In this document: piece by piece, positions 25,018-32,271 of the stretch | Position numbering within the stretch: the stretch's first letter is position 1 | How the letters are laid out: every line of letters begins with the position of its first letter | Source: Clostridia bacterium | Lineage (GTDB): Bacteria > Bacillota > Clostridia > UMGS1840 > HGM11507 | NCBI GenBank assembly: GCA_017414505.1 | Contig: JAFQLQ010000035.1 | Coordinates: forward strand, 1 to 62,861 | DNA: 62,861 nt | Reading direction: 5' to 3' | Translations under genes and position numbers: made by a program | Notes under the pieces: model-generated | The model's input: the letters and a program-made list of their open reading frames with translations, nothing else | Databases searched by the model: none | What the model was told of the DNA's origin: nothing

Positions 25018-26409
25018 ATGAAAAAAAGTTATATAATTATTGCGGTGCTTATTATTGCGCTTCTTGCAGTTGCTTTTTTTGGTGATAAAAATGAAACAAA
25101 TTCCTTTGAAAACATCTGCAGTATGCTTCTTGATGAGGTTCCGGAACCTTCGGTTTCTTCGCTTGGCGGTGAATGGACTGTTACCGCACTTGCACGTGCA
25201 GGATACGATGTTCCCGACGGGTATTTTGAAAAATATTATTCGAATTTATCGGCGTATCTTAAGGAGAACAACGGTGTGCTTCATAAAAGCAGATACACCG
25301 AATATTCCAGAGTTATTATTGCTCTTTCAGCAATTGGTGCATCGCCCGAAAATGTTGGCGGATACAATCTTCTTTCACCTCTTGCAGACTATGAAAAAAC
25401 AGTTAAACAGGGGATAAACGGTGCGGTGTTTGCACTTCTTGCGCTTGATTCGGGAAACTACGAAATTCCTAAAAATACGGATGCAACCGTTCAGGCAACA
25501 AGGGAAATGTATATAAATTTAATTGTTGAAAATCAGAACTCTGACGGTGGATTTTCGTTAAAAGAAGATTCGGATATTGATCTTACAGCTATGGTTTTGC
25601 AGGCGCTTTCTCACCATCGGGAAAAAGAAGATGTTAATACGGCTCTTGAAAAAGGAATTTCTGCACTTTCCCGAATGTATTTAAGCGGAAAAGCAGAGAA
25701 TGCGGAAAGTCTTTCGCAGGTGGCAATGGCACTTTGTGAGCTTGGAATTGATTTTAACGATGAGCGTTTTGTAAAAGACGGAAAAACTATTCCTGAGCTT
25801 GTTTCGGATTGTGTAAATTCGCTTTCACTTTCAGATGGCGACGAGCTTCTTACTGCGGAACAGCTTTTGTATGCAACTGTTAATATTGAAAGAGTGAAAA
25901 ACAAAAAGAAGTCGTTTTACGATATGTCAGATGTGGAAAAAAGGGAGTTTTCCGGATCAGAAAAAAACGATAAAAGCGAAGAAAAAAATATTGAAAAATC
26001 AGAAACAGGTGAGCTTAAATGCACCCTCGATATCAGATGTAATACTGTTTTTGATAATCTTTCCAAGCTGGAAGACGGCAAGGAGGAGTTTATTCCCGAG
26101 GATGGAATTATACTTTCCGAAGAAGTGGAGTTTTCAAAGGGGGAAACGGCTTTTGAAATATTAAAAAGGGTTTTAAAAGAGAAAAAAATACCTTTTGAAT
26201 TTGAAAAGTCACCCACGCAGAATGCAATTTATATTGAAGGAATAAATAATCTTTACGAATTTGATTGCGGTGAGCTTTCCGGATGGCTTTACAGTATCAA
26301 CGGCAAATTTCCCGAAAAAAGTATCGGAAATTACAAGCCTCAGAATGGCGATAAAATTGAAATTATGTATTCCTGTGATTCGGGAGAGGATGTAGGTAAT
26401 GGAAAATAA
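25018..26409 (+). CDS. Transcobalamin-like protein: alpha/alpha barrel plus DUF4430 domain
   Basis: A 463-aa protein with an N-terminal membrane helix (about 4-20) and no lipobox. Residues about 25-305 are an alpha/alpha barrel closely related to the one in 15226-16794: 'SLGGEWTVTALARAGYDV', 'RYTEYSRVIIALSAIG', 'ATVQATREMYINLIVE', 'DIDLTAMVLQALSHHRE'. After an acidic linker (305-335) comes a DUF4430 domain (335-460): 'YIEGINNLYEFDCGELSGW', 'NYKPQNGDKIEIMYSC', 'SGEDVG'. This order, barrel then small beta domain, in about 430-460 aa is the architecture of mammalian transcobalamin and intrinsic factor, which hold cobalamin between the two domains. Ligand is inferred. Overlaps the next gene by 11 bp. 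Confidence 0.85.
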   Translation: MKKSYIIIAVLIIALLAVAFFGDKNETNSFENICSMLLDEVPEPSVSSLGGEWTVTALARAGYDVPDGYFEKYYSNLSAYLKENNGVLHKSRYTEYSRVIIALSAIGASPENVGGYNLLSPLADYEKTVKQGINGAVFALLALDSGNYEIPKNTDATVQATREMYINLIVENQNSDGGFSLKEDSDIDLTAMVLQALSHHREKEDVNTALEKGISALSRMYLSGKAENAESLSQVAMALCELGIDFNDERFVKDGKTIPELVSDCVNSLSLSDGDELLTAEQLLYATVNIERVKNKKKSFYDMSDVEKREFSGSEKNDKSEEKNIEKSETGELKCTLDIRCNTVFDNLSKLEDGKEEFIPEDGIILSEEVEFSKGETAFEILKRVLKEKKIPFEFEKSPTQNAIYIEGINNLYEFDCGELSGWLYSINGKFPEKSIGNYKPQNGDKIEIMYSCDSGEDVGNGK

Positions 26410-26983
26410 AATTGTAGAGTTTGAACGTTTTGAAAATCTGGAAATTTCGGACGAAATGTTTGTCAGCTGTAAATTTGTGGATTGTGAATTTGAAAACTGC
26501 ACCTTTGAAAATCTTAAACTGAAGGGTTGCGTTTTTACAGAGTGTAAGTTTTTAAAATGCCGTATTTCCGGCATAAAAGGCGACAGAACACAAATAAGAC
26601 TTACAGAATTTGCCGACTGCCTTATTATGGGCGTTAACTGGTCGGAGCTTATGACGGAAACGCAGATTGCAATTCCTTTTGATAAGTTTACTAACTGCAC
26701 TCTTAAGTATAATATTTTTTATAGTCTTGCTCTTAGGAATTTCAGCTTTGAAACAAATTCCGTTACGGGTTCTACTTTTGGAGATTGCAATATTACAGGA
26801 GGCAGTTTTTACAGTTGCAAAATGGACGATACGGAATTTGTTCGCTGCAACTTGAGTAAAGCGGATTTCAGAAATGCAATGGGATATAAAATTGATATTG
26901 AAACAAATAAAATAAAAGGTGCGAAGTTTTCGTTTCCCGAGGTTATTAATTTGCTTGAAAGCCTGGAAATAGAGATAGAATAA
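26399..26983 (+). CDS. Pentapeptide-repeat protein
   Basis: A 194-aa protein with degenerate pentapeptide repeats A(D/N)LxX along most of its length: 'FVDCEFENCTFENLKLKGCV', 'FTECKFLKCRISGI', 'STFGDCNITGGSFYSC', 'TEFVRCNLSKADFRNA'. The central Phe or Leu every five residues predicts a right-handed quadrilateral beta-helix. No signal peptide, so cytoplasmic. Such proteins range from DNA-gyrase mimics (Qnr, MfpA) to inert scaffolds; the two-part helix interrupted near residues 60-100 resembles the general small pentapeptide family. The ATG lies in the last codons of the transcobalamin-like gene (11-bp overlap), so it is co-expressed with it. Function unknown. Confidence 0.85.
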   Translation: MENKIVEFERFENLEISDEMFVSCKFVDCEFENCTFENLKLKGCVFTECKFLKCRISGIKGDRTQIRLTEFADCLIMGVNWSELMTETQIAIPFDKFTNCTLKYNIFYSLALRNFSFETNSVTGSTFGDCNITGGSFYSCKMDDTEFVRCNLSKADFRNAMGYKIDIETNKIKGAKFSFPEVINLLESLEIEIE

Positions 26984-26984
26984 A

Positions 26985-27193
26985 GATGCCGAAAAAGGAA
27001 GGTATATTTCGTCAAAATGAATGCAGACAGTACTAAGGTACGGCAAGGCTCATTTTGGCGGAAAGCAGTGGCCGTGAGTCTTTCGCCCTCTCCGTCACTT
27101 CGTGACACCTCTCCCAGAGTGAGAGGCTTTTCACCGGCACTTTATCATTGATAAATAATTTTTCTGCGGTAGACCGACTTTTTCGACAGTCTG
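26985..27193 (-). repeat. Dispersed intergenic repeat, copy B (~209 bp, inverted)
   Basis: Reverse complement of the repeat at 8115-8322, with a handful of substitutions. It starts 1 bp after the pentapeptide gene stop and ends at the terminator hairpin 27194-27218. The long minus-strand frame over it is the same pseudo-coding pattern as in copy A. Confidence 0.9.
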
Positions 27194-27218
27194 AAAGGAG
27201 CTGAAATCAGCTCCTTTT
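27194..27218. terminator. Bidirectional terminator hairpin
   Basis: AAAGGAGCTGA/TCAGCTCCTTT, an 11-bp stem with a 2-nt nominal loop, between converging transcripts; it ends 4 bp from the acyl-CoA ligase stop. Confidence 0.75.
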
Positions 27219-27221
27219 ATG

Positions 27222-28856
27222 TTATCCTTTTATTTGTTTTTCAACAAGACTTCCGCCACAGTAAATTTCTCTGAGCTTTGGTTTTTCAATTTTACCGGTG
27301 GGGTTTCTTGGAACCTGTGCGAAAACAATTTTGTGAGGTCTTTTGTATCTCGGCAAGGTTTTGCAGAACTCTTCAAGTTCAGCTTCTGTAAGGCTTGCTT
27401 CGGGTTTAACCTCAACAATTGCGGCGGTAATTTCGCCAAGTCGCTGATCAGGAATACCTATAACCGCAACGTCTTTTATAGCATCATGCTTTCTTAAGAA
27501 ATCTTCAATCTGAACGGGATAAATATTTTCACCGCCGGAAATAATAACGTCTTTCTTTCTGTCTACAAGGTAGATAAATCCGTCCTCATCCTCCTGCGCC
27601 ATATCGCCGGTGTAAAGCCAGCCGTCTTTTAAAACTTCGGCAGTTGCTTTGGGATCGTTGTAATAGCAGGTCATTACGCCGGGGCCTTTAACTGCAAGCT
27701 CGCCAACTTCGCCTTTTGTTACAGTTCCGCCGTTTTCATCGCATATTTTAACTTCCCATCCGTAACCCGCTTTACCAATTGCGCCAACTTTTCCGATGTT
27801 TTCCACACCAAGATGAACACAACCGGGACCGATTGATTCGCTAAGACCGTAGTTTGTATCATATAAATGGTCGGGGAACATAGCTTTCCATCTTTTTATA
27901 AGACTGGGCGGAACGGGCTGTGCACCAATGTGCATTAATCTCCACTGAGCAAGACGGTAATCGCTTAAGTTGATGTCGCCTCTGTCAATAGCATCTAAAA
28001 TATCCTGAGCCCACGGAACAAGCAACCATACAATTGTGCAGTGTTCTTCGCTTACTGCTCTTAAAATCCATTCGGGCTTGATACCTCTTAGCAAAACTGC
28101 TTTGCTTCCCGAAAGTAAGCTTCCGAACCAGTGCATTTTAGCACCTGTGTGGTATAGCGGGGGAATGCAAAGGAATGTATCCTCTCTTGTCTGACCGTGA
28201 TGATTCTGCTCACAACGGCAGGAATGCATTAAGCTTTCGTGGTTATGTAAAATAGCTTTCGGGAAACCGGTTGTTCCCGATGAAAAGTAAATTGCAGCAT
28301 CATCTTTATCTGTAATTTCCACATTGGGAGGAGTATCTGCGCAGTAGCCTACAAGATTGTCGTAGCTTTCTGCAAAGCTGGGGCAGTTTTTACCTGCATA
28401 AAAAACGTGTTTAACATTGGGGATTCTATCGCATATTTCCTCAACACGTCCTATAAATTCGGGGCCGAAAATAAGCACATCGGATTCGGATAAATCCAGA
28501 CAGTATTTAATTTCGTCCGCTGTGTATCTGTAATTCATGGGAACAGCAAGTGCTCCTGCTTTTAAAATACCAAAATAAATGGGCAGCCATTCAAGGCAGT
28601 TCATTAAAAGTATTGCAACCTTATCGCCTTTTTTTAAGCCCCTGCTTAACAGAAGATTTGCAAATCTGTTAGCCTTTTCGTCAAACTGACGCCAGTTGAT
28701 TTCGTGGCGGTAACGTTCGGTGGGATTGGATTCGATAAGTGCGTATTCCTTCCATGTTACTCTGTTTCTTTCCTGAACTTCAGGATTAATTTCCACAAGG
28801 CTGACATCGTTGGGATACAGTCGTGCATTTTTTTCTAAAATTTCTGTAATTGGCAT
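27222..28856 (-). CDS. AMP-dependent acyl-CoA synthetase/ligase
   Basis: A 544-aa ANL-superfamily adenylating enzyme. Motifs: P-loop-like 'YFSSGTTGFPKAILHNHES' (A3), 'YDTNYGLSESIGPGC' (A5), 'GWLYTGDMAQEDEDGFIYL' (A7), 'DRKKDVIISGGENIYPVQIE' (A8, hinge) and catalytic Lys in 'RNPTGKIEKPKL' (A10). It activates a carboxylic acid with ATP and transfers it to CoA. The family level does not fix the substrate: medium- or long-chain fatty acids, aromatic acids and o-succinylbenzoate-type acids are all possible. No other beta-oxidation or CoA-dependent genes are nearby. Own promoter at 28899-28927; RBS GGAAGG precedes the ATG. Confidence 0.9.
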   Translation of the reverse strand: MPITEILEKNARLYPNDVSLVEINPEVQERNRVTWKEYALIESNPTERYRHEINWRQFDEKANRFANLLLSRGLKKGDKVAILLMNCLEWLPIYFGILKAGALAVPMNYRYTADEIKYCLDLSESDVLIFGPEFIGRVEEICDRIPNVKHVFYAGKNCPSFAESYDNLVGYCADTPPNVEITDKDDAAIYFSSGTTGFPKAILHNHESLMHSCRCEQNHHGQTREDTFLCIPPLYHTGAKMHWFGSLLSGSKAVLLRGIKPEWILRAVSEEHCTIVWLLVPWAQDILDAIDRGDINLSDYRLAQWRLMHIGAQPVPPSLIKRWKAMFPDHLYDTNYGLSESIGPGCVHLGVENIGKVGAIGKAGYGWEVKICDENGGTVTKGEVGELAVKGPGVMTCYYNDPKATAEVLKDGWLYTGDMAQEDEDGFIYLVDRKKDVIISGGENIYPVQIEDFLRKHDAIKDVAVIGIPDQRLGEITAAIVEVKPEASLTEAELEEFCKTLPRYKRPHKIVFAQVPRNPTGKIEKPKLREIYCGGSLVEKQIKG

Positions 28857-28898
28857 TAAAAATTACCATCCTTCCGTATTACATATAATAACCATTAT

Positions 28899-28927
28899 AT
28901 TATATATGTTTTGTGTTGAAAAGTCAA
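28899..28927 (-). promoter_or_regulatory. Promoter of the acyl-CoA ligase gene
   Basis: Minus strand TTGACT (28927-28922), 17-bp spacer, TATAAT (28904-28899). Confidence 0.75.
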
Positions 28928-28993
28928 TGGGTTTGAGCAGGAATTTTAATCAATAATGTTACAATTGATGAGAAAACTTTTTTGTTTTTAGTA

Positions 28994-29022
28994 TTGTAAT
29001 TCAAATAAAAATGTGATATAAT
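28994..29022 (+). promoter_or_regulatory. Promoter of ncRNA 1
   Basis: TTGTAA (28994-28999), 17-bp spacer, TATAAT (29017-29022); predicted start near 29029. Nearly identical to the ncRNA 2 promoter 270 bp downstream. Confidence 0.85.
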
Positions 29023-29028
29023 GTATTC

Positions 29029-29253
29029 GCTACAACTTTTTTAACTATGTCTAATATTGACATAATATTCTATGTGTAAAACACTTGTTTAAGAGGTACG
29101 CTATATGTAAAAAAGCGTACACTCTTGTTTCGTCATACTCTTAAACGGTGTTTAATGTTATGGTTAAAGAAGTGTGTAGCAACCTTTTGAAACTTGAGTC
29201 ACTGCGTTTTTTGTGCGTAGTTTCTCTTGCAAAAGGGAGCTACGCATTTTTTT
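29029..29253 (+). ncRNA. Structured non-coding RNA 1 of a tandem pair (6S-like rod)
   Basis: A self-contained transcription unit with its own promoter and intrinsic terminator (29214-29253, TGCGTAG...CTACGCA then T7). By-eye pairing gives a long rod. Closing helix: GCTACA 29029-29034 with TGTAGC 29175-29180, and TTTTTTAAC 29037-29045 with GTTAAAGAA 29163-29171. Middle helix: CATAATATT 29061-29069 with AATGTTATG 29154-29162. Apical helix: AACACTTGTTTAAGAG 29080-29095 with CTCTTAAACGGTGTT 29138-29152. Terminal hairpin: GTACGCT/AGCGTAC. All three long helices keep pairing in copy 2 although the sequences differ. A long imperfect rod with internal loops, about 150 nt plus terminator, resembles 6S RNA, which inhibits RNA polymerase; Bacillus has two 6S RNAs. 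The 6S label is tentative. No credible ORF or RBS lies inside. Confidence 0.8.
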
Positions 29254-29263
29254 GTTTTTAGTA

Positions 29264-29292
29264 TTGTAATTTAAATAAAAATGTGGTATAAT
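29264..29292 (+). promoter_or_regulatory. Promoter of ncRNA 2
   Basis: TTGTAA (29264-29269), 17-bp spacer, TATAAT (29287-29292), followed by the same ATTCGCTACAACTTTT start as copy 1. Confidence 0.85.
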
Positions 29293-29298
29293 GTATTC

Positions 29299-29508
29299 GC
29301 TACAACTTTTACTATTTTTGCAGATAAGTTAATATTTTGTGCCTAGGGGGTACGCTATCTTTGTAAAAAGGCGTACACTCTTGTTTCAGCATACCTCTAG
29401 GCAAACTTGTCTGTGATATGAGTAAAAGTGTGTAGCAACATTTGAAACTTGAGTCACTTCGCTTTTTTGTGCGTGGCTCTCCTTTCGAGTGAGGCTACGC
29501 ATTTTTTT
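29299..29508 (+). ncRNA. Structured non-coding RNA 2 of a tandem pair (6S-like rod)
   Basis: Second unit, 270 bp downstream of the first. Closing helix: GCTACA 29299-29304 with TGTAGC 29431-29436, and TTTTACT 29307-29313 with AGTAAAA 29421-29427. Middle helix: CAGATAAGTT 29321-29330 with AACTTGTCTG 29404-29413. Apical helix: GCCTAG 29341-29346 with CTAGGC 29397-29402. Hairpin: GTACGC 29350-29355 with GCGTAC 29371-29376. Terminator: 29470-29508 with T7. The promoter, the apical segment GCGTACACTCTTGTTTC and the segment TTTGAAACTTGAGTCACT before the terminator are conserved between copies, while helix sequences change in a compensatory way. It is a paralogue of copy 1. Confidence 0.8.
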
Positions 29509-29526
29509 ATGTATGGAGTGTTGAAT

Positions 29527-29739
29527 ATGAAAATAGAGAATGGTGTTTTTACAGGAACAATTGATGAACTGCTTGAATATGTTTTTTCAAAGTATGGTGA
29601 CGAGATTATAAAAGGTGTGAACAGTGAAGCAGAGCATCATATAACAGATACTCTGCTTCAGCCCTATTGGGAGGAACGCTCAAAAATTTTGTGGAAAAAA
29701 ATATGTGAAAATATAAAAAAATCGGAGCAAGACAATTGA
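29527..29739 (+). CDS. Small hypothetical protein
   Basis: A 70-aa acidic soluble protein beginning 'MKIENGVFTGTIDELLEYVF', with GGAG 9 nt before the ATG at 29527. The open frame reaches back to 29449 inside ncRNA 2, but that part overlaps the terminator and is not coding. I recognise no domain; the sequence suggests helices ('HHITDTLLQPYWEERSKILW'). It sits directly downstream of the ncRNA 2 terminator, so it may be read only by read-through, or by a promoter I cannot see. It is followed by convergent proA. Confidence 0.6.
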   Translation: MKIENGVFTGTIDELLEYVFSKYGDEIIKGVNSEAEHHITDTLLQPYWEERSKILWKKICENIKKSEQDN

Positions 29740-29766
29740 ATCAGGAAATATGTTTGCTTTTAAACA

Positions 29767-31014
29767 TTAACCTCTTACCTGACCGTTTCCGTAAATTATA
29801 TATTTATATGAAGTAAGCTCGTTTAATCCCATAGGGCCTCTTGCGTGAAGCTTCTGGGTGCTGATGCCTATTTCTGCACCAAATCCGAATTCAAAGCCGT
29901 CGGTAAATCTTGTGGATGCGTTAACATAAACGCAGGCTGCATCTACTTCGTTTAAGAATTTTTCGGAATTTTTATAGCTTTCTGTTATTATAGCTTCCGA
30001 ATGACCGGTGTTGTATTTGTTAATGTGTTCAATTGCTTCGTCAATATCAGCTACCACTTTAACGGAAATAATAAGGTCGAGATATTCTGTTCCGTAATCC
30101 TCTTCGGTTGCTATAACGGCATCGTTCATAAGCTTTCTTGCCTGCTCACAGGCTTTTATCATTACATTTTTTGCGGTAAGCTCTTTATTTAGTCTGGGCA
30201 GAATTTTTTCTGCGATATTTTCGTGTATAAGCAGACTTTCGCAGGCGTTGCATACTGATGTTCTTTGTGTTTTTGCGTTGATGATAATTTCGCACGCCAT
30301 ATCAACATCGGCAGTTTCGTCAACAAAAATATGACAGTTTCCTGTGCCGGTTTCAATAACAGGAACAGTTGCATTCTGAACAACCGATTTTATAAGTCCT
30401 GCTCCGCCTCTTGGAATAAGCAGGTCAAGATATTCGTTCTGCTTCATAAATTCTGTTGCGGTTTCTCGTGAAGTATCGTTAAGAATCTGAATGGAATCCT
30501 GCGGTATTCTCGAAAGTAAAAGAGCCTTTCTCATAACCTCAACAAGGGCAATATTTGAATTTATGGCTTCTTTTCCGCCTCTTAAAATAACGGCGTTTGA
30601 GCTTTTTAAGCAAAGGCACGCCGCATCTACAGTAACATTCGGGCGGGATTCGTAAATGATTCCGATAACACCGATGGGAACTCTTTTTTTACCTATTTTA
30701 AGCCCGTTGGGGCGTTCTGTTATCCCCGTAACTTCGCCTACGGGATCGTTAAGCTTAATAATATCACGAACACCGTCTGCCATAGCTCTTATGCGTTCTT
30801 CGGTAAGCTTTAAACGGTCAATCATTCCAATTGGCATATTGGCTAAAATTGCGTTATCTATATCTTTTGAATTTTCCTTTAATATGTATGCAGAATTGTT
30901 GATAAGCGCATTTGCAATTTCTGTAAGTGCACGGTCTTTTTCAGTAGAGGGGGCTACCGCAAGCTTGTTTTTTATCGCCTTTGCGGCACTGCATTTTTCT
31001 ATTAATTCGCTCAT
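29767..31014 (-). CDS. proA: Glutamate-5-semialdehyde dehydrogenase (gamma-glutamyl phosphate reductase)
   Basis: A 415-aa ProA. It reduces gamma-glutamyl phosphate with NADPH to glutamate-5-semialdehyde in proline synthesis. Diagnostic parts: '[17 protein letters not shown]' (near 105-121), '[12 protein letters not shown]', the catalytic Cys in '[17 protein letters not shown]' (near 255) and the C-terminal '[20 protein letters not shown]'. The frame extends to 31062 inside proB, but AAGGAG precedes the ATG at 31014, which gives the family's length and N-terminus. It begins 1 bp after the proB stop codon, so proBA are translationally coupled. Confidence 0.97.
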   Translation of the reverse strand: MSELIEKCSAAKAIKNKLAVAPSTEKDRALTEIANALINNSAYILKENSKDIDNAILANMPIGMIDRLKLTEERIRAMADGVRDIIKLNDPVGEVTGITERPNGLKIGKKRVPIGVIGIIYESRPNVTVDAACLCLKSSNAVILRGGKEAINSNIALVEVMRKALLLSRIPQDSIQILNDTSRETATEFMKQNEYLDLLIPRGGAGLIKSVVQNATVPVIETGTGNCHIFVDETADVDMACEIIINAKTQRTSVCNACESLLIHENIAEKILPRLNKELTAKNVMIKACEQARKLMNDAVIATEEDYGTEYLDLIISVKVVADIDEAIEHINKYNTGHSEAIITESYKNSEKFLNEVDAACVYVNASTRFTDGFEFGFGAEIGISTQKLHARGPMGLNELTSYKYIIYGNGQVRG

Positions 31015-31015
31015 T

Positions 31016-31810
31016 TTAAATCTCCTTGCCTTTAAATATTGTGCCTGTTTCCTTGCCCTCAAGAATATCGTATAAAATATGAGGGTCTCTTCCGTTGGCT
31101 ATTATAACGTCGATGCCCTTTTCGTTGGCGTATTTTGCCGCAGAAAGCTTGGTGTGCATTCCGCCGGTACCTCTTGCCGAACCGGCTCCGCTTGCCATTT
31201 TTTCTATTTCTTCTGTTATTTCTTCAACACAGCTTATTACCTTTGCATCGGGATCTTCTTTTGGGTTGGTGGTATAAAGACCGTCAATATCAGAAAGAAT
31301 AATAAGGGTATCTGCATTTACAAGTCTTGCAACTATGGATGAAAGAGTATCGTTATCGCCAAAGGTAAGCTCGTCAACAGAAATTGTATCGTTTTCGTTT
31401 ACAATGGGAACAATATCCTTTTCAAGAAGTGTTTCAAAGGTGTTTATAACGTTGGTTTTGAATTTTTCTTCGGAAATTACTTCCTTGGTTAAAAGAAGCT
31501 GGGCAACACAAGCGCCGTATTCGGAAAAAAGACGGTCGTAAATGCTCATAAGCTCGCACTGACCGACAGCGGCAATTGCCTGTTTTTCCTTGGTTTCCGA
31601 CGGACGGGTGTTAATCTGAAGCTTGCTCATTCCAACGCCTACCGCACCGGAAGAAACAAGGACAACCTTTTTGCCCGAATTTTTTATATCAACCAGAATT
31701 CTGGATAGCTGGTCTACTCTTTTTAAGTTGAGTTTGCCTGTTTCGTATGTCAGAGTGCTTGTTCCTACTTTGACAACTACGATTTTACTGTTTTTTAAAT
31801 GTTCTCGCAT
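31016..31810 (-). CDS. proB: Glutamate 5-kinase
   Basis: A 264-aa amino-acid kinase. It phosphorylates glutamate for proline synthesis. Motifs: '[18 protein letters not shown]' at the start, '[15 protein letters not shown]', '[14 protein letters not shown]', '[20 protein letters not shown]' and '[19 protein letters not shown]'. It contains only the AAK domain and lacks the C-terminal PUA domain found in E. coli ProB (367 aa); short forms of this length are known in other bacteria. Promoter at 31832-31860 and RBS GGAGGG before the ATG. Confidence 0.96.
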   Translation of the reverse strand: MREHLKNSKIVVVKVGTSTLTYETGKLNLKRVDQLSRILVDIKNSGKKVVLVSSGAVGVGMSKLQINTRPSETKEKQAIAAVGQCELMSIYDRLFSEYGACVAQLLLTKEVISEEKFKTNVINTFETLLEKDIVPIVNENDTISVDELTFGDNDTLSSIVARLVNADTLIILSDIDGLYTTNPKEDPDAKVISCVEEITEEIEKMASGAGSARGTGGMHTKLSAAKYANEKGIDVIIANGRDPHILYDILEGKETGTIFKGKEI

Positions 31811-31831
31811 GGTAAAATCCCTCCAAATACC

Positions 31832-31860
31832 ATTTTACTACATTGCAGAAATAAATTCAA
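31832..31860 (-). promoter_or_regulatory. Promoter of proBA
   Basis: Minus strand TTGAAT (31860-31855), 17-bp spacer, TAAAAT (31837-31832). Confidence 0.7.
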
Positions 31861-31901
31861 GTTAAAATTTGATAAAAATTTCAATTATTTCTAAAAAAAA
31901 C

Positions 31902-31930
31902 TTGATTTTTTAAAAATTTTGTTGTATAAT
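31902..31930 (+). promoter_or_regulatory. Promoter of tRNA-Arg
   Basis: TTGATT (31902-31907), 17-bp spacer, TATAAT (31925-31930), 42 bp before the mature tRNA 5' end. Confidence 0.75.
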
Positions 31931-31971
31931 AGTATAGGTTTTGTGAAAAACACCGCTTTGCGGTTATATTT

Positions 31972-32048
31972 GCGCCTTTACCTCAGCTGGATAGAGGACT
32001 CGGCTACGAACCGAGGCGCCGGGGGTTCGAATCCCTCAAGGCGCGCCA
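31972..32048 (+). tRNA. tRNA-Arg (ACG anticodon)
   Basis: A 77-nt cloverleaf with encoded CCA. Acceptor stem GCGCCTT (31972-31978) with AAGGCGC, discriminator G, then CCA. Anticodon stem CTCGG/CCGAG with loop CTACGAA, anticodon ACG at 32006-32008 (A34 would be edited to inosine). T-loop TTCGAAT. It has its own promoter and terminator. Confidence 0.97.
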
Positions 32049-32050
32049 TG

Positions 32051-32088
32051 AAAAAAGCGTACTGAAAAAATTCAGCACGCTTTTTTTC
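32051..32088 (+). terminator. Intrinsic terminator of tRNA-Arg
   Basis: AAAAAAGCGTACTGAA with TTCAGCACGCTTTTTTT: stem with one internal mismatch, A-rich loop and T7. Confidence 0.9.
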
Positions 32089-32113
32089 AACGATATAAGT
32101 TTCTGACGGAATT

Positions 32114-32200
32114 TGTGATATACCTTCGGTGCGATATATCCTGACGAATGTGATATGTTGCCTTACGGCAACGAGAAAAAGGAATTTATATCATATCACA
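32114..32200. repeat. Nested palindromic intergenic repeat
   Basis: GATATA...TATATC (around 32117-32140) followed by TGTGATATG (32150-32158) paired with CATATCACA (32192-32200), enclosing the hairpin GTTGCCTTACGGCAAC. This has the look of a REP-like element inserted between the tRNA terminator and the next gene. GTTGC-type hairpins of the same style occur at 62800-62850. Confidence 0.55.
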
Positions 32201-32271
32201 ATTGAACGAAGTTAGATTATAATATAATATCATTACCTGAAAGAATATGATATAAGCAGGAGGGTGAAAGC

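Noticed and set aside
29047..29079. A 10-codon ATG frame inside ncRNA 1, considered as a possible type I toxin peptide
   Set aside because: It has no ribosome binding site, is not hydrophobic enough, and the second copy does not preserve it.
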